Of a DNA stretch of 64,000 bases, positions 28,695-39,210 are shown in pieces. The notes under the pieces were generated by a model, which was given only the letters and a program-made list of their open reading frames with translations, was not told where the DNA came from and did not search any database. Source of the DNA: Candidatus Faeciplasma pullistercoris (GTDB lineage: Bacteria > Bacillota > Clostridia > Oscillospirales > Ruminococcaceae); the NCBI GenBank assembly GCA_018715525.1, contig DVLL01000021.1, positions 124,001 through 188,000 on the forward strand. The letters are read 5' to 3'. The position numbers and the translations under genes were made by a program. Each line of letters opens with the position of its first letter. The first letter of the stretch is position 1.

Positions 28695-31622
28695 TCACCG
28701 ACTTTCGGCAAAGTATTCAATAACAGCCTCTGTGATCGCATTTGCAAGACCTTGCTGTACGCTTGGGTCGTTCAAAGCCATTGCCTCCTCATAGTCTGTG
28801 ATAAAGCCTGACTCTATTAGTATCGAAGGAAACTGCTGTTCAAGCGTAACCGCAAAATAATTGTACTTTGCGCCGCGGTTTCTGTTGACACCGTCGCCGT
28901 ATACATATTCCTCGTAATAATCCGCCATACTCTTGGATACAAGCGCGGCAAGCGGCTGAGAAAATGGTGTAAAGTAATACGCCTCAACGCCTCTTATGCC
29001 TTCGCCCTTGGCTACGCTGTTGCAGTGAACGGATATGAACATATCCGGATCATACTGGGCAGCATAGCTCGATCTGTCATAAAGATTTATGTAGGTGGTG
29101 TCGGTCGGAAGCATATAAACGGTTGCTCCGGCTGCCTGAAGCGTTTGCGTCAGCTTTTCGGCAATCGCGATATTTATACTCTGCTCAAGAACGTGAGCTA
29201 CCGCACCGGGGTCAAACACACTGGCACTCTTGTTATAGCCGTGACCGGGATCAATTACTATTACTGCGCCGTAAATGCTCGAACGGTAGCCGTTAAATCT
29301 TATCGTAAGATTGCCCGTGCCGTCATAGCTTGCCGAGTATCCAGCGAATATTCCGGATTTGCGAAGTCTTAGCCTAAGCTGCAGCTTCTGCTCTCCGTCT
29401 ACGTCAACATATCTCCATTCTCCACTGCTGAACAGCGAATCTGATGTAAACTGCGTCATTCCGTTGGCATTTGAAAGATAGTCGAAGGTTATGCACAGAT
29501 AGTCGGGATCAAAATTGCTCACCGAGTATGAGTCTCCACCTGAACCTGAATATGGCTCCGGCGAGAAGGAAATGTCAAACGGAGTCTGGTAGCCAAGGCT
29601 GAAGGTAAGAATGGTATCCGTATTGCTGACATAAGAACCGGTGAGAACTGCCGTATTGTCAACTATTGTATATCCGTCGATAAGCTCGCAGTCGGCTGCT
29701 CTGATTCTCAATCCCGAGCCTGTGAGGTAATATTTTACCGACTGGCTTACGCCCTCGTATGACACGTTATAGGTAACCTCGTTCACAAGAACATCAATAG
29801 TTCCGGCAGGAAGCCTTACGCAGTCCGGCGTAGCGACATTATCCGTCGTATAATAGTCATATGTCTGTGTGTTATCCTCCTTGACTACAATGAGCTGCGC
29901 TCTTTCAGCCTGGGGAGATACAGCGTTTATTATTACGCGGGCACTGTTCATTGTTTCATAGCAGATGTCCATATAGTTGCCGTTTATGACGATATTTCCG
30001 AGATCCTGCTCCTCACCGACTATCCCCTCCGGAGCCACGAAGTAGCCGGAGAACATGGCGTAGTTTGTGTTTGAATCAAGCTCATCAGGCGCTGTTTCAC
30101 CCTCGGTTAGAGAAATCGTCTCTCCGTTTAGCGTTGCTGTCACCTCAGAGCCCGAATACGCTATCACATTAACTGAAATTCTTGTAGTTCCCTCTACTCT
30201 CAGCTCCGTTCCCTCTTCAGGCTCACAGGACTGGAGCACCTTGACCCTCCTTGTGATCTTGTATGTAACAGTCTTTGCCTTGTTCTTGAAGGTAAACGTG
30301 TTAAGACCGACATCGAGATCCTCTTCAAAGTAGAAGTTGCCGGCTTCGTTGAGCTCTATCTTTTCACCGTTGAAGTATATGTCGAAGTTGGAGTCGAACG
30401 AGCCCTGGAACTTTACAGTCGGCTCGTAGGTGGTGTAGTTATACTGCTTGGGCAGTACCATGGAAAGCTCAGTATAGAGCGAGTTAGTGTCAATCAGACC
30501 GTCAAAATATTTTTTTAACGCGTCTGTACTCGTTCCCGTATTTTCCTTGAGGGATTCATAGGAACGGAAAACGCTTCCGCGGTATGATGAGTAATTTCTG
30601 CATTCCTCAAGCTGCTTTAATATCTGGTCTGCCGCCCACGAAGAATCAGAATTGCTTATTCTCTCGTTGGCATGGCTTATAAACATCGGTATACCGACCT
30701 GAGAAGCAAGCTTGTCCCACCATGAAACTATGCTTATAAAGTTAAGTTCAACAGACTCAAGTCCTCCGTAGCAGGTGACGACCATAAAGTCTGCGTAGCC
30801 GTTTTCTATGTATGCCTTGGTATCCGAGTAGCCGTTCGCCAAAGCCTCGAAATCGTCCTCTGTGTCAGAGCCGAGCTCGTCGGTGGATTCATTCAGCCAG
30901 GCGTTATTTATCGCTATGCCGACGGCTATGGTATTATTTGTGGAGTGGATGGCGCTGCTTACCAGCTTAAAAACATAGCTGCTGTTGTCCCTGAGCCAGC
31001 TTTCAAAGCCTATTCCCGAGCCGTTGTTTATGTAATCAGAGTAGCTTTGCTCATCCTTCGAGGCATAGTAGCCGTCAAGGATTATACCGTCTATCATGTA
31101 CTTGTTCGTCAGCTTGTGCGCGCACAGGGACAGATAGTCGATCTTTGAATTCAGCTCCTCAATGTTTTTTGAGTTTATAGCGTCGTTGAGGTTGTATGAT
31201 ATGTAGACATAGAAATTACGGCTCCTCGCGGCTTCTATTACCATATCAAGCGGAGAACCGTTCTGATAAATCTTGGTATCGACCTCATAGTAAATAACGC
31301 CGTTATAGCTTGTGTTGATTATAACAGAGTTAAGGCCGTAGCTTTCAAGGTCGGCAAAAATCTCATCGATTTCCGCCTGAGTGACATCAGCCGCCTGGTT
31401 AATGTCCTTGAAAAAGTCATAACCGATAGTAATGACAGTCGCCTTCATGTTATCCGGAAAGGCGTAGCTGTAGCTGCCCTCAGGCACTCCTGTAGTAACC
31501 GAGGGTAGATTTTCCGAAGAGGTATTATCCTCCGCGTGAAGCTCTATTCCCATTAAACCAGGCTGAATCAGAACCGAAACAGCAGTAATGAACACTAAAA
31601 GTATGCAGATAAATTTCTTCAT
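28695..31622 (-). CDS. Large secreted protein: N-terminal glycoside-hydrolase-like (GHL10-type) domain, middle modules, C-terminal Amidase_3 (N-acetylmuramoyl-L-alanine amidase)
   Basis: Signal peptide MKKFICILLVFITAVSVLIQPG; VIVIDPGHGYN, INIAIAEKLTQTLQAAGATVYMLPT, FISVHCNS, SILIESGFITDYEEA; N-terminus resembles GHL10. Confidence 0.85.
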   Translation of the reverse strand: MKKFICILLVFITAVSVLIQPGLMGIELHAEDNTSSENLPSVTTGVPEGSYSYAFPDNMKATVITIGYDFFKDINQAADVTQAEIDEIFADLESYGLNSVIINTSYNGVIYYEVDTKIYQNGSPLDMVIEAARSRNFYVYISYNLNDAINSKNIEELNSKIDYLSLCAHKLTNKYMIDGIILDGYYASKDEQSYSDYINNGSGIGFESWLRDNSSYVFKLVSSAIHSTNNTIAVGIAINNAWLNESTDELGSDTEDDFEALANGYSDTKAYIENGYADFMVVTCYGGLESVELNFISIVSWWDKLASQVGIPMFISHANERISNSDSSWAADQILKQLEECRNYSSYRGSVFRSYESLKENTGTSTDALKKYFDGLIDTNSLYTELSMVLPKQYNYTTYEPTVKFQGSFDSNFDIYFNGEKIELNEAGNFYFEEDLDVGLNTFTFKNKAKTVTYKITRRVKVLQSCEPEEGTELRVEGTTRISVNVIAYSGSEVTATLNGETISLTEGETAPDELDSNTNYAMFSGYFVAPEGIVGEEQDLGNIVINGNYMDICYETMNSARVIINAVSPQAERAQLIVVKEDNTQTYDYYTTDNVATPDCVRLPAGTIDVLVNEVTYNVSYEGVSQSVKYYLTGSGLRIRAADCELIDGYTIVDNTAVLTGSYVSNTDTILTFSLGYQTPFDISFSPEPYSGSGGDSYSVSNFDPDYLCITFDYLSNANGMTQFTSDSLFSSGEWRYVDVDGEQKLQLRLRLRKSGIFAGYSASYDGTGNLTIRFNGYRSSIYGAVIVIDPGHGYNKSASVFDPGAVAHVLEQSINIAIAEKLTQTLQAAGATVYMLPTDTTYINLYDRSSYAAQYDPDMFISVHCNSVAKGEGIRGVEAYYFTPFSQPLAALVSKSMADYYEEYVYGDGVNRNRGAKYNYFAVTLEQQFPSILIESGFITDYEEAMALNDPSVQQGLANAITEAVIEYFAESR

Positions 31623-31667
31623 ATAGATTACGCCTTTGTATTTAACTTGCATGAGCATGCTTACATA

Positions 31668-33416
31668 TCAGAATTTTGCCATCACCGGCATAACATTGAT
31701 GAGTTCGTCTTCAAGTTTGGACGAAGCGTCCGAGCCGCGAAGCGAAACCGAACTGTATCGGTAGAACGCAATTCCGTCATAGTTGCCGAGGCTGTAGGCA
31801 TACTCCGCCTGCCTTGCGAGCATATCGCCATCGCTCCATTCTGATGTAGTTCCTATCTTATAGGCAGCCAAGCCGCATATAAGCTGCACATCAGGATTGG
31901 TAACAAGCTCGCTCCATTCGCGAGCAGCCTGGTCAAAGGGCAATGAGCCGGAATAACCGTAGTAAATCTGCGGCACTACATAGTCAAGATATCCGGGTTC
32001 CTGACACCATTTGCTCACATCAGCATAAAGCTTGCTGAGGTTATTTTTGATATTTCCCTGCGGGGAGACTCCAAACAATACCGTACTGTTACAGCTTTTT
32101 ACAGTAGAGTACATCTCCCTTACAAGAAGGCTGACGGTATCTAAGCGCCACTGAGAAAGATCTGTGCAGCCTGAAGCCTTAAACGCGCTTTCGTCAAACT
32201 CCGGGTCGGTAGTCGGATAGAAGTAGTCGTCTATATGGATAGCGTCGATATCGTATCTTGACACCAGCTCGGCAATTCCGTTGCAAATAAGCTGTCTTAC
32301 GGCCGTATACGCGGGGCTGAGCCAATAGTACCTGCCCTCAGAGTCATATACAAGATAGCTGCCGTTAGTAGTGTCTGAATTATACCATTGCTTGAGAATA
32401 TAGCTGTCGTCCATTTCACCAAAGCGCTTTTCGGTGGTTGTTCTCATAGGATTTATCCATGCGTGGAAAGATAGACCCAGCCGGTGCGCCTCCTCTATCA
32501 TTATCTCAAGCGGATCAAATGGCGGAGCTATTCCCAAAGTACCCGAATATGACGCGGCGAAGGGATAATAGCTGGAATAGTAGTAAGAGTCTCCGAAAGC
32601 TCTCACATGTACATAAACAGTATTGCAGCCCATCATGAACACATCAGTAAACGCTGAGCTTACCGCGCTGCGAAAGCTTTGCTCGGTAGCGTTTGCAAGC
32701 ATATTGTCTATATCCAGATATGCAAACCAAACCGCTTTCTGGTTTTCATAGTTTATGGCGGTGTATTTATTCTGAGACGTAGGAAGCTGAATCTCGTCCT
32801 CTATGACGATTTCCTCTTCGTCCTCTGTAGTGATTTTCTGAGTTGTTATTTCTGTCGTGGTAGTTGTATGCTCGGTCGTTGTCACAACCGGCTTTGTCGC
32901 CGTTTGCTGTTCTTGGTCAAGAGCTTCATCGTAGAAGTCAGACAGATACCTGCCGTTGACAAAGCACTCTTTGCCGTCAAGGCTGATCCTATACCAGCCG
33001 TTTGAGACTATACCGGTTATCAGGACCTTTTCTCCTTCATCAAGATGAGTTATCCTGTCGCTGCTGGCATCCGGCAAGGCTCTTACATTTACAGAGGCGT
33101 TTGCGTACATAACAGTCTCGTAATCGGTTATCGTATACTCATCACCTTGCGTTACTTGGTCGCATACGACTGTAGCAGGCTCAGACGAAGCCGGAACACT
33201 TGTTACCGAAGGCAAGGTCGTCACGCTTGTAGGAGATGTGACATAGTAGTACGACTCCGTATCAGACCGGCTGTAAGTATCAGATGGCTGCGTGGAGTAG
33301 GTTTCAATAGCAATAGGGCTTTGAGGTTCGGAAGAAGCGTCCGCGCTGACAATGCCGCATGACGAAAACAATAGCGTCATCATAAAAACCAATATCGCAG
33401 GCGCAATTCTTCTCAC
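31668..33416 (-). CDS. Secreted/lipoprotein-like family 10 glycosyl-hydrolase-like (GHL10/DUF187) protein with SH3 domain and Thr-rich linker
   Basis: AVWFAYLDIDNML...VYVHVRAFGDSYY...EAHRLGLSFHAWINPMRT, IDAIHIDDYFYPT; GTG start 33416 preceded by GGAGGT. Confidence 0.85.
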   Translation of the reverse strand: MRRIAPAILVFMMTLLFSSCGIVSADASSEPQSPIAIETYSTQPSDTYSRSDTESYYYVTSPTSVTTLPSVTSVPASSEPATVVCDQVTQGDEYTITDYETVMYANASVNVRALPDASSDRITHLDEGEKVLITGIVSNGWYRISLDGKECFVNGRYLSDFYDEALDQEQQTATKPVVTTTEHTTTTTEITTQKITTEDEEEIVIEDEIQLPTSQNKYTAINYENQKAVWFAYLDIDNMLANATEQSFRSAVSSAFTDVFMMGCNTVYVHVRAFGDSYYYSSYYPFAASYSGTLGIAPPFDPLEIMIEEAHRLGLSFHAWINPMRTTTEKRFGEMDDSYILKQWYNSDTTNGSYLVYDSEGRYYWLSPAYTAVRQLICNGIAELVSRYDIDAIHIDDYFYPTTDPEFDESAFKASGCTDLSQWRLDTVSLLVREMYSTVKSCNSTVLFGVSPQGNIKNNLSKLYADVSKWCQEPGYLDYVVPQIYYGYSGSLPFDQAAREWSELVTNPDVQLICGLAAYKIGTTSEWSDGDMLARQAEYAYSLGNYDGIAFYRYSSVSLRGSDASSKLEDELINVMPVMAKF

Positions 33417-33466
33417 AAATATACCTCCAGCACGCACATAACCGAAAAACTAACTAAAACTGCTTT

Positions 33467-33495
33467 AGTATAGCACAAAACAAGCCATATTACAA
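33467..33495 (-). promoter_or_regulatory. Candidate SigA promoter for the GHL10 gene
   Basis: Minus strand TTGTAA-N17-TATACT. Confidence 0.5.
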
Positions 33496-33529
33496 GTGCT
33501 TTTAATGATATATGAGTCGATAATCGAAA

Positions 33530-34597
33530 TTAGTAGCTGAGTTTAAGGTCTCCTGATTTAATGAGCTTGAGCTTTCTCATGCCCTCGCATAAAATCAGGC
33601 TCAGAACTCCGGGGGCAACAAAGTGCATAAGAAGCATTTCTAAAAGCGCTATCCAAGGAGCAACTCCGGACGCTGTCATCGTCTGATAACCCATTATCTG
33701 TCCTACGAGACCGGATGTACCCATTCCGGAGCCGGTAGCGTTGTTGACCATCCCGAAAACGCAGGTAGAAATAGGGCCGAGTATTGCGCTTGAAATTATC
33801 GGAGGCAGCCAGATAAGAGGATTTTTTATGATGTTGGACATCTGGAGCATCGAAGTTCCTATTCCCTGCGAGACAATTCCGTTCCAGCCGTTCTCACGGA
33901 AGCTCATAACGGCAAAGCCAACCATCTGAGCCGAGCATCCGACCACCGCGGCGCCTGCGGCTATTCCCGACAGCCCAAGCGAAACTCCTATCGCAGCCGA
34001 GCTTATGGGCAGCGTCAGCGCAATTCCCATGAGCACAGAAACTATTATTCCCATGGCGAACGGCTGAGACTCCACTCCATAGTTGATAAGGCTGCCGACC
34101 CACTTCATAAACTGCGCTATCGGAGGGCTTAGAAGTATTCCAACCGCGCAGCCGGAGGCTATCGTCACCACAGGGGTAACTATGATGTCAAGCTTTGTTT
34201 TTGAGCTTACGAGTCTTCCTAGCTCTATTCCGACAAACGCTGCTACAAACGCGCCGAGAGGCTCTCCCGGCCCCACAAGCGTGAGGCTGCCCACACTAAA
34301 ATCCGATATAGATATTTTGCCGGCAAAAGCTCCCACTAGACCGCAAATAGCCGACGACGCCGTCACAAGCGCAGGAGAACCGTACGCCGAGGCAACAGCC
34401 ACAGCTATACCCGCTCCTGTCAATGCTTTTGCAAAGCCGGCAATAAACAGTATGTAGCTGCCTATGGTGGAGTCGGAAAGCAAATTGCCTATCTGTTCTA
34501 TAATAGTTCCAATAATCAGGGTGGAGAACAGTCCGAGCGCCATGGCTGAAAGTCCGTCTATAAAGATATGATGGAGTATGTTCCCTATTTTTTTCAT
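33530..34597 (-). CDS. PTS EIIC-like membrane protein (PTS_EIIC_2 type)
   Basis: Polytopic, Gly-rich; VGPGEPLGAFVAAFVGIELGRLVSSKTKLDIIVTPVV. Confidence 0.82.
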   Translation of the reverse strand: MKKIGNILHHIFIDGLSAMALGLFSTLIIGTIIEQIGNLLSDSTIGSYILFIAGFAKALTGAGIAVAVASAYGSPALVTASSAICGLVGAFAGKISISDFSVGSLTLVGPGEPLGAFVAAFVGIELGRLVSSKTKLDIIVTPVVTIASGCAVGILLSPPIAQFMKWVGSLINYGVESQPFAMGIIVSVLMGIALTLPISSAAIGVSLGLSGIAAGAAVVGCSAQMVGFAVMSFRENGWNGIVSQGIGTSMLQMSNIIKNPLIWLPPIISSAILGPISTCVFGMVNNATGSGMGTSGLVGQIMGYQTMTASGVAPWIALLEMLLMHFVAPGVLSLILCEGMRKLKLIKSGDLKLSY

Positions 34598-34731
34598 CTG
34601 AGGAATCCCTTCTTTAATTTATCACTTTGAATTATAAAATCATAATCATTCTATGTCAAGTAACAGTAATGATTTTTGAACAGTTCTTTTAAGGAAATTA
34701 CACTTTGCCGACATACTGTAACAGATTTTAC

Positions 34732-34781
34732 TTGACAAGCTTGCATAAACAAGATATAATTTATTAGGAATTATTCCTAAT
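34732..34781 (+). promoter_or_regulatory. SigA promoter plus palindromic operator for the Fur/PerR-type gene
   Basis: Perfect TTGACA-N17-TATAAT (34732-34760), then ATTAGGAAT-T-ATTCCTAAT (34763-34781). Confidence 0.85.
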
Positions 34782-34797
34782 CCCAAAAAGGAGAAAT

Positions 34798-35193
34798 ATG
34801 ACACAGCAAAGATTACTCATAAGGGAAATTATCTACTTGTCAAAAAAGCACCTTACCGCTGAAGAGATTTACCTCATCGCAAAGGAAAGGATGCCTAAGA
34901 TCGCTCTTGGAACGGTATACCGCAACTTAGGTAAGCTCTGCGAGAGCAGAGAGATAAGGCAGATAAGCATAAAGGGCTTTTCTGATTGCTACGACAAATC
35001 GGTGCTCCCGCATGGGCATCTGATATGCGAGCGCTGCGGAAGCGTTACCGACTTCCCTCTTGATGATGTTCGCCAGGCTATTGAAAAGACACTTGGCACA
35101 GAGGTGCTGTCATATGATCTGAACGCCCACTACATTTGTCAGAGCTGCAAGGCAGCCGCGGCGCAGGGTGATAAAAAAACAGGTGATTATTGA
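34798..35193 (+). CDS. Fur family regulator, PerR-like
   Basis: MTQQRLLIREIIYLSKKHLTAEEIYLIAKERMPKIALGTVYRNL; HGHLICERCGSVTDF; CQSC zinc motif; adjacent rubrerythrin. Confidence 0.9.
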   Translation: MTQQRLLIREIIYLSKKHLTAEEIYLIAKERMPKIALGTVYRNLGKLCESREIRQISIKGFSDCYDKSVLPHGHLICERCGSVTDFPLDDVRQAIEKTLGTEVLSYDLNAHYICQSCKAAAAQGDKKTGDY

Positions 35194-35241
35194 TGCTAAC
35201 GCATCGTAACATAATCTAAGAACAAAAGGAGATTAAAAATT

Positions 35242-35775
35242 ATGGAACTCAAGGGATCAAGAACCGAACAGAATCTTTTAACCGCATTTGCCGGTGAGTC
35301 ACAGGCAAGGAACAAATACACCTACTTTGCTTCTGTTGCTAAGAAGGAAGGCTATGAGCAAATAGCAGAGATCTTCCAGAAGACAGCAGATAACGAGAAG
35401 GAGCACGCTAAGCTTTGGTTCAAGCACCTCGGAGAGCTTAAGACCACAGCTGAGAACCTTGCAGCAGCCGCTGCCGGTGAGAACTACGAGTGGACCGATA
35501 TGTACGCAGAGTTTGCAAAGGTAGCTGAGGAAGAGGGCTTTACCGCTATCGCTTACCAGTTTAAGGCCGTTGCTGCTATCGAGAAGGCTCACGAGGAGAG
35601 ATATCGCGCGCTTTTGAGCAATGTTGAGATGCAGAAGGTATTTGAGAAGAGTGAGGAGACCATGTGGGAGTGCCGCAACTGCGGACACCTTGTAATCGGC
35701 AAGAAGGCTCCCGGCGTTTGTCCCGTTTGCGCTCACGCTCAGAGCTTCTTTGAGGTAAGAAAGGAAAACTACTGA
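35242..35775 (+). CDS. Rubrerythrin
   Basis: [29 protein letters not shown]-terminal rubredoxin CRNCGHL...[11 protein letters not shown]. Confidence 0.97.
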   Translation: MELKGSRTEQNLLTAFAGESQARNKYTYFASVAKKEGYEQIAEIFQKTADNEKEHAKLWFKHLGELKTTAENLAAAAAGENYEWTDMYAEFAKVAEEEGFTAIAYQFKAVAAIEKAHEERYRALLSNVEMQKVFEKSEETMWECRNCGHLVIGKKAPGVCPVCAHAQSFFEVRKENY

Positions 35776-35815
35776 TTAAATCGGTAGGTTTTCAGACACA
35801 ATCTGAAGCTAAAAT

Positions 35816-35848
35816 ATGCTCCCGTGTTTTTTCGCGGGAGCATTTTTA
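35816..35848 (+). terminator. Intrinsic terminator after rubrerythrin
   Basis: atgctcccg...cgggagcat followed by ttttta. Confidence 0.9.
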
Positions 35849-35861
35849 TTTGCAATTTTTG

Positions 35862-35890
35862 TTGAAAAAAAAGTGAAACCATGATATAAT
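35862..35890 (+). promoter_or_regulatory. SigA promoter for the DnaD/DnaI-like operon
   Basis: TTGAAA-N17-TATAAT. Confidence 0.75.
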
Positions 35891-35949
35891 TTCTTTGTAC
35901 ATACTTAAAATATTTAAATTATGTTTGAGCTTTTGATGGGAGGAATATT

Positions 35950-36903
35950 ATGCTTAGACTTAACGGCGGGAACTGGAAAAGATATTTTTCCTTTCCATGT
36001 GCTGTTTATGAGTATATAAAGCTTGCTGACGCCTCCTCGCTCAAGCTTATACTATATCTTCTTAATGATGAATCAGGCTATTTTGACCCTGAAAAGGCAG
36101 CAAAAGAGCTCGGAATAAGCCGCAGCGAAATAGATGATGCAATCCTGTTTTGGAGGCAGCTCGGAGTGCTGTGCGACGACGAGACGTCGCCCTCCCCTGT
36201 CCCGCAGACGCCGGTCAATGCTCCTGATACCGCAAAAAAGGGGCAGCCAAAGCTCATCATGCACGCTTCATATTCTTCAAAGGACATTGCGATGATGCTC
36301 GAGCGGGACAGCGACATGAAGTGCCTTTTCACCGAAGCTGAAACAACGCTTGGAAGAATACTCAAGCATGCAGATCATGAGATGCTCTTATCTCTGCGAG
36401 ACTATTTTGGTTTTTCCGACCAATCAATAATTCTGATACTTGAGCACTGTACTGAGCTGGGCAAAACGTCGGCTCGGTACATAGAATCTGTAGCAAGAGA
36501 TCTTTGCGACAGGGATATAACGGAGTTTTTGGACATCGATGCGGAATTCAAGCGTCAGAAGGAGCTTCGCAGCTTTGAAAGCACTGTTATGCGGGCTCTC
36601 GGTCTTGAGACCAAGCTTACACAGCGTCAGACTGGATATATTAAATCGTGGCAGGATATGGGCTTTGAAATAGAGATGATTTCGCTTGCGAGAGAACGCT
36701 GCGTGGACGCTACAAACAAGCTTTCCTTTGAGTACATAGATAAAATTCTAAAAACCTGGGCTGAAAAGAAGATATTTACACCTGACGCAGTTAAGTCTGA
36801 TGTAAAGCCGGCACAAACCTCTTCTCAGAACAACACATCCTATGATTTAGACGATTTTGATAAATACACTCTCGGAATAACCGGTGAAGGAGAAAATCAG
36901 TGA
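35950..36903 (+). CDS. DnaD domain-containing protein
   Basis: DnaB_2-like C-terminus: RQTGYIKSWQDMGFEIEMISLARERCVDATNKLSFEYIDKILKTWAEKKI. Confidence 0.9.
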   Translation: MLRLNGGNWKRYFSFPCAVYEYIKLADASSLKLILYLLNDESGYFDPEKAAKELGISRSEIDDAILFWRQLGVLCDDETSPSPVPQTPVNAPDTAKKGQPKLIMHASYSSKDIAMMLERDSDMKCLFTEAETTLGRILKHADHEMLLSLRDYFGFSDQSIILILEHCTELGKTSARYIESVARDLCDRDITEFLDIDAEFKRQKELRSFESTVMRALGLETKLTQRQTGYIKSWQDMGFEIEMISLARERCVDATNKLSFEYIDKILKTWAEKKIFTPDAVKSDVKPAQTSSQNNTSYDLDDFDKYTLGITGEGENQ

Positions 36904-37895
36904 AATACACCACCAAAGCAATACAATCCGCATATTCTGAGCTTGAGCGCCGCAGACAGAGCGCTATGGCAGAGCAGGCTGCCAATGTGAGCCTGATAGA
37001 AAAAGGCTACCCTGAGATATACTCGGTATACTGCGGCATAACCAATACCGCCAAAAGGCTGGCGGAGGCTGTATTTTCAAAGGAAGGCAACACCATTGAA
37101 AAGGTAGACGCCATAAGGCGGGAAAACCTTGCCGCTCAGGAAAAGCTGTCAAAGCTTCTTACCTCCTTTGGTTTTCCTCAGGACTTCCTGATGATAAAAT
37201 ACTCCTGCCCCAAATGCTTCGACACCGGAGTTTGTCTTGGAAACAGATGCGAGTGCGTGACAAGCCTGCTGACTAAGTACACCATTGAAGAGCTTAACGA
37301 GCAATGCAAAATCAAGCTTCACAGTTTCTGCGAGTTTAACCTTGGCTACTACCCGGAGACAGTCAGCTATAATGGCAAGCAGGTGAAGTGCCGCGAGAGA
37401 ATGGAGGAAAACCTCAAGTTCTGCATCGACTACTCAAAAAACTTCACGCCGAGCTCACCCGGAATATTTATGCTCGGAGGAACCGGACTCGGAAAAACCT
37501 TTTTGTCCTCCTGCATTGCGAGCGAGCTGATTAAAAAGGGATTCACGGTGGCGTTTGATTCAATACAGAACTACCTTAGAAACATAGAGCGCGAGCATTT
37601 CGGCAGGGCGGAGGGAGATACTCTTGAACTTCTTTTAAGCGCTGATCTTGTAATACTGGACGACCTCGGCTGCGAGTTCAGTTCATCGTTTAACTCCTCC
37701 GTCATATATAACCTTATAAACTCAAGGTGCAATATGTCAAAGCCTACTATTGTGTCATCAAATCTCGACATTTCTCAGCTATCAGACAAATACGACCAAA
37801 GAATAGTCTCCAGACTGATAGGAGCGTTCAGAACGCTAAGGTTCTTAGGAGAGGATATTAGGCAGATAAAGATGAGGCAAGGAATATTTGACTGA
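36900..37895 (+). CDS. DnaC/DnaI-like helicase loader ATPase
   Basis: CPKCFDTGVCLGNRCEC zinc motif, MLGGTGLGKTFLSSCIA, LVILDDLGCEF. Confidence 0.92.
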   Translation: MKYTTKAIQSAYSELERRRQSAMAEQAANVSLIEKGYPEIYSVYCGITNTAKRLAEAVFSKEGNTIEKVDAIRRENLAAQEKLSKLLTSFGFPQDFLMIKYSCPKCFDTGVCLGNRCECVTSLLTKYTIEELNEQCKIKLHSFCEFNLGYYPETVSYNGKQVKCRERMEENLKFCIDYSKNFTPSSPGIFMLGGTGLGKTFLSSCIASELIKKGFTVAFDSIQNYLRNIEREHFGRAEGDTLELLLSADLVILDDLGCEFSSSFNSSVIYNLINSRCNMSKPTIVSSNLDISQLSDKYDQRIVSRLIGAFRTLRFLGEDIRQIKMRQGIFD

Positions 37896-37921
37896 ACCTG
37901 CTGATGACCCGGCTGAATCCA

Positions 37922-37962
37922 AAAAAATTCCCACGGAATTGTATTTTCCGTGGGAATTTTTA
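37922..37962. terminator. Bidirectional terminator between the dnaI-like gene and tyrS
   Basis: aaattcccacggaa/ttccgtgggaattt arms, A-run before and T-run after. Confidence 0.9.
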
Positions 37963-37981
37963 TGTCCTGTATCAGCAGTAA

Positions 37982-39181
37982 TTACTTCTTAGCAAGCTTG
38001 ATAATCTGCTTCTTGCCTTTTTTGAGTACAGCGCAGGGGCAAAGATTTACAACGGTATTTATATCCGTTACCTTCTCGTCGTTAAGAGTAACGCCTCCCT
38101 GCTGAATAAGCCTTTTTGCCTCCGCCTTAGATGGAGCGAGCTTTGCGCAAACCATAGCGTCGAGTATCGGCACAGCATCGCAGTCAAATTCACATGTAGG
38201 CATGTTTTCGTCATTGCCGCTGCCTCCGAAAACAGCCCTTGCAGCCTCCAAAGCCTTAGTAGCCTCCTCCTCGCCGTGTACAAGCTTTGTGAGCTCATAC
38301 GCGAGTATCTCCTTGGCGCGGTTGAGCTCGCTTCCCTGCCACGACTCCATCTTGTCTATCTCCTCAAGAGGAAGGAAGGTAAGCATTCTGATGCACTTAA
38401 GAACATCCGCGTCGCCGACATTTCTCCAGTATTGGAAGAACTCATAAGGAGACGTCTTGTTCGGGTCAAGCCATACCGCGCCCTTCTGGGTCTTGCCCAT
38501 TTTCTTGCCCTCGGAATTGAGAAGAAGCGTGATAGTCATCGCATATGCGTCCTTGCCGAGCTTTCTTCTTATAAGCTCTGTGCCGCCAAGCATATTTGAC
38601 CACTGATCGTCTCCTCCGAACTGCATGTTGCAGCCGTAATGCTGGTAGAGATAGTAGAAGTCGTAGGACTGCATTATCATGTAGTTAAACTCAAGGAAGG
38701 AAAGTCCCTTCTCCATTCTCTGCTTGTAGCACTCGGCTCTGAGCATGTTATTTACTGAGAAGCACGCGCCAACTTCGCGCAGAAGGTCGATATAGTTGAG
38801 ATTAAGCAGCCAATCAGCGTTATTGACCATTATCGCCTTTCCTTCGCCGAACTCTATGAACCTCTCCATCTGCTTTTTAAAGCTTTCGCAGTTGTGCTGT
38901 ATGGTTTCAGGGGTCATCATAGAACGCATATCTGTCCTGCCGGATGGGTCGCCTATGTAGCCGGTTCCTCCGCCAATAAGCACTACAGGGCGGTTTCCCG
39001 CCATCTGAAGTCTCTTCATAAGGCATAAAGCCATGAAGTGACCGACATGAAGAGAGTCGGCGGTAGGATCAAAGCCTATATAAAAGGTTGCCTTTCCGTT
39101 ATTGATAAGCTCCCTTATCTCATTTTCATCGGTAACCTGGGCGATAAGACCTCTTGCCTTAAGTTCCTCATAAATCTGCAT
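37982..39181 (-). CDS. tyrS: Tyrosyl-tRNA synthetase
   Basis: [19 protein letters not shown] (HIGH), [15 protein letters not shown] (KMSKS-type), C-terminal S4. Confidence 0.97.
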   Translation of the reverse strand: MQIYEELKARGLIAQVTDENEIRELINNGKATFYIGFDPTADSLHVGHFMALCLMKRLQMAGNRPVVLIGGGTGYIGDPSGRTDMRSMMTPETIQHNCESFKKQMERFIEFGEGKAIMVNNADWLLNLNYIDLLREVGACFSVNNMLRAECYKQRMEKGLSFLEFNYMIMQSYDFYYLYQHYGCNMQFGGDDQWSNMLGGTELIRRKLGKDAYAMTITLLLNSEGKKMGKTQKGAVWLDPNKTSPYEFFQYWRNVGDADVLKCIRMLTFLPLEEIDKMESWQGSELNRAKEILAYELTKLVHGEEEATKALEAARAVFGGSGNDENMPTCEFDCDAVPILDAMVCAKLAPSKAEAKRLIQQGGVTLNDEKVTDINTVVNLCPCAVLKKGKKQIIKLAKK

Positions 39182-39210
39182 TTTATTCTTTCCTTTCTTT
39201 TTGGTACTAT

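Noticed and set aside
34083-34457. 124-aa plus-strand ORF inside the PTS EIIC-like gene
   Set aside because: Antisense shadow of a Gly/Ala-rich membrane protein; no RBS or domain support
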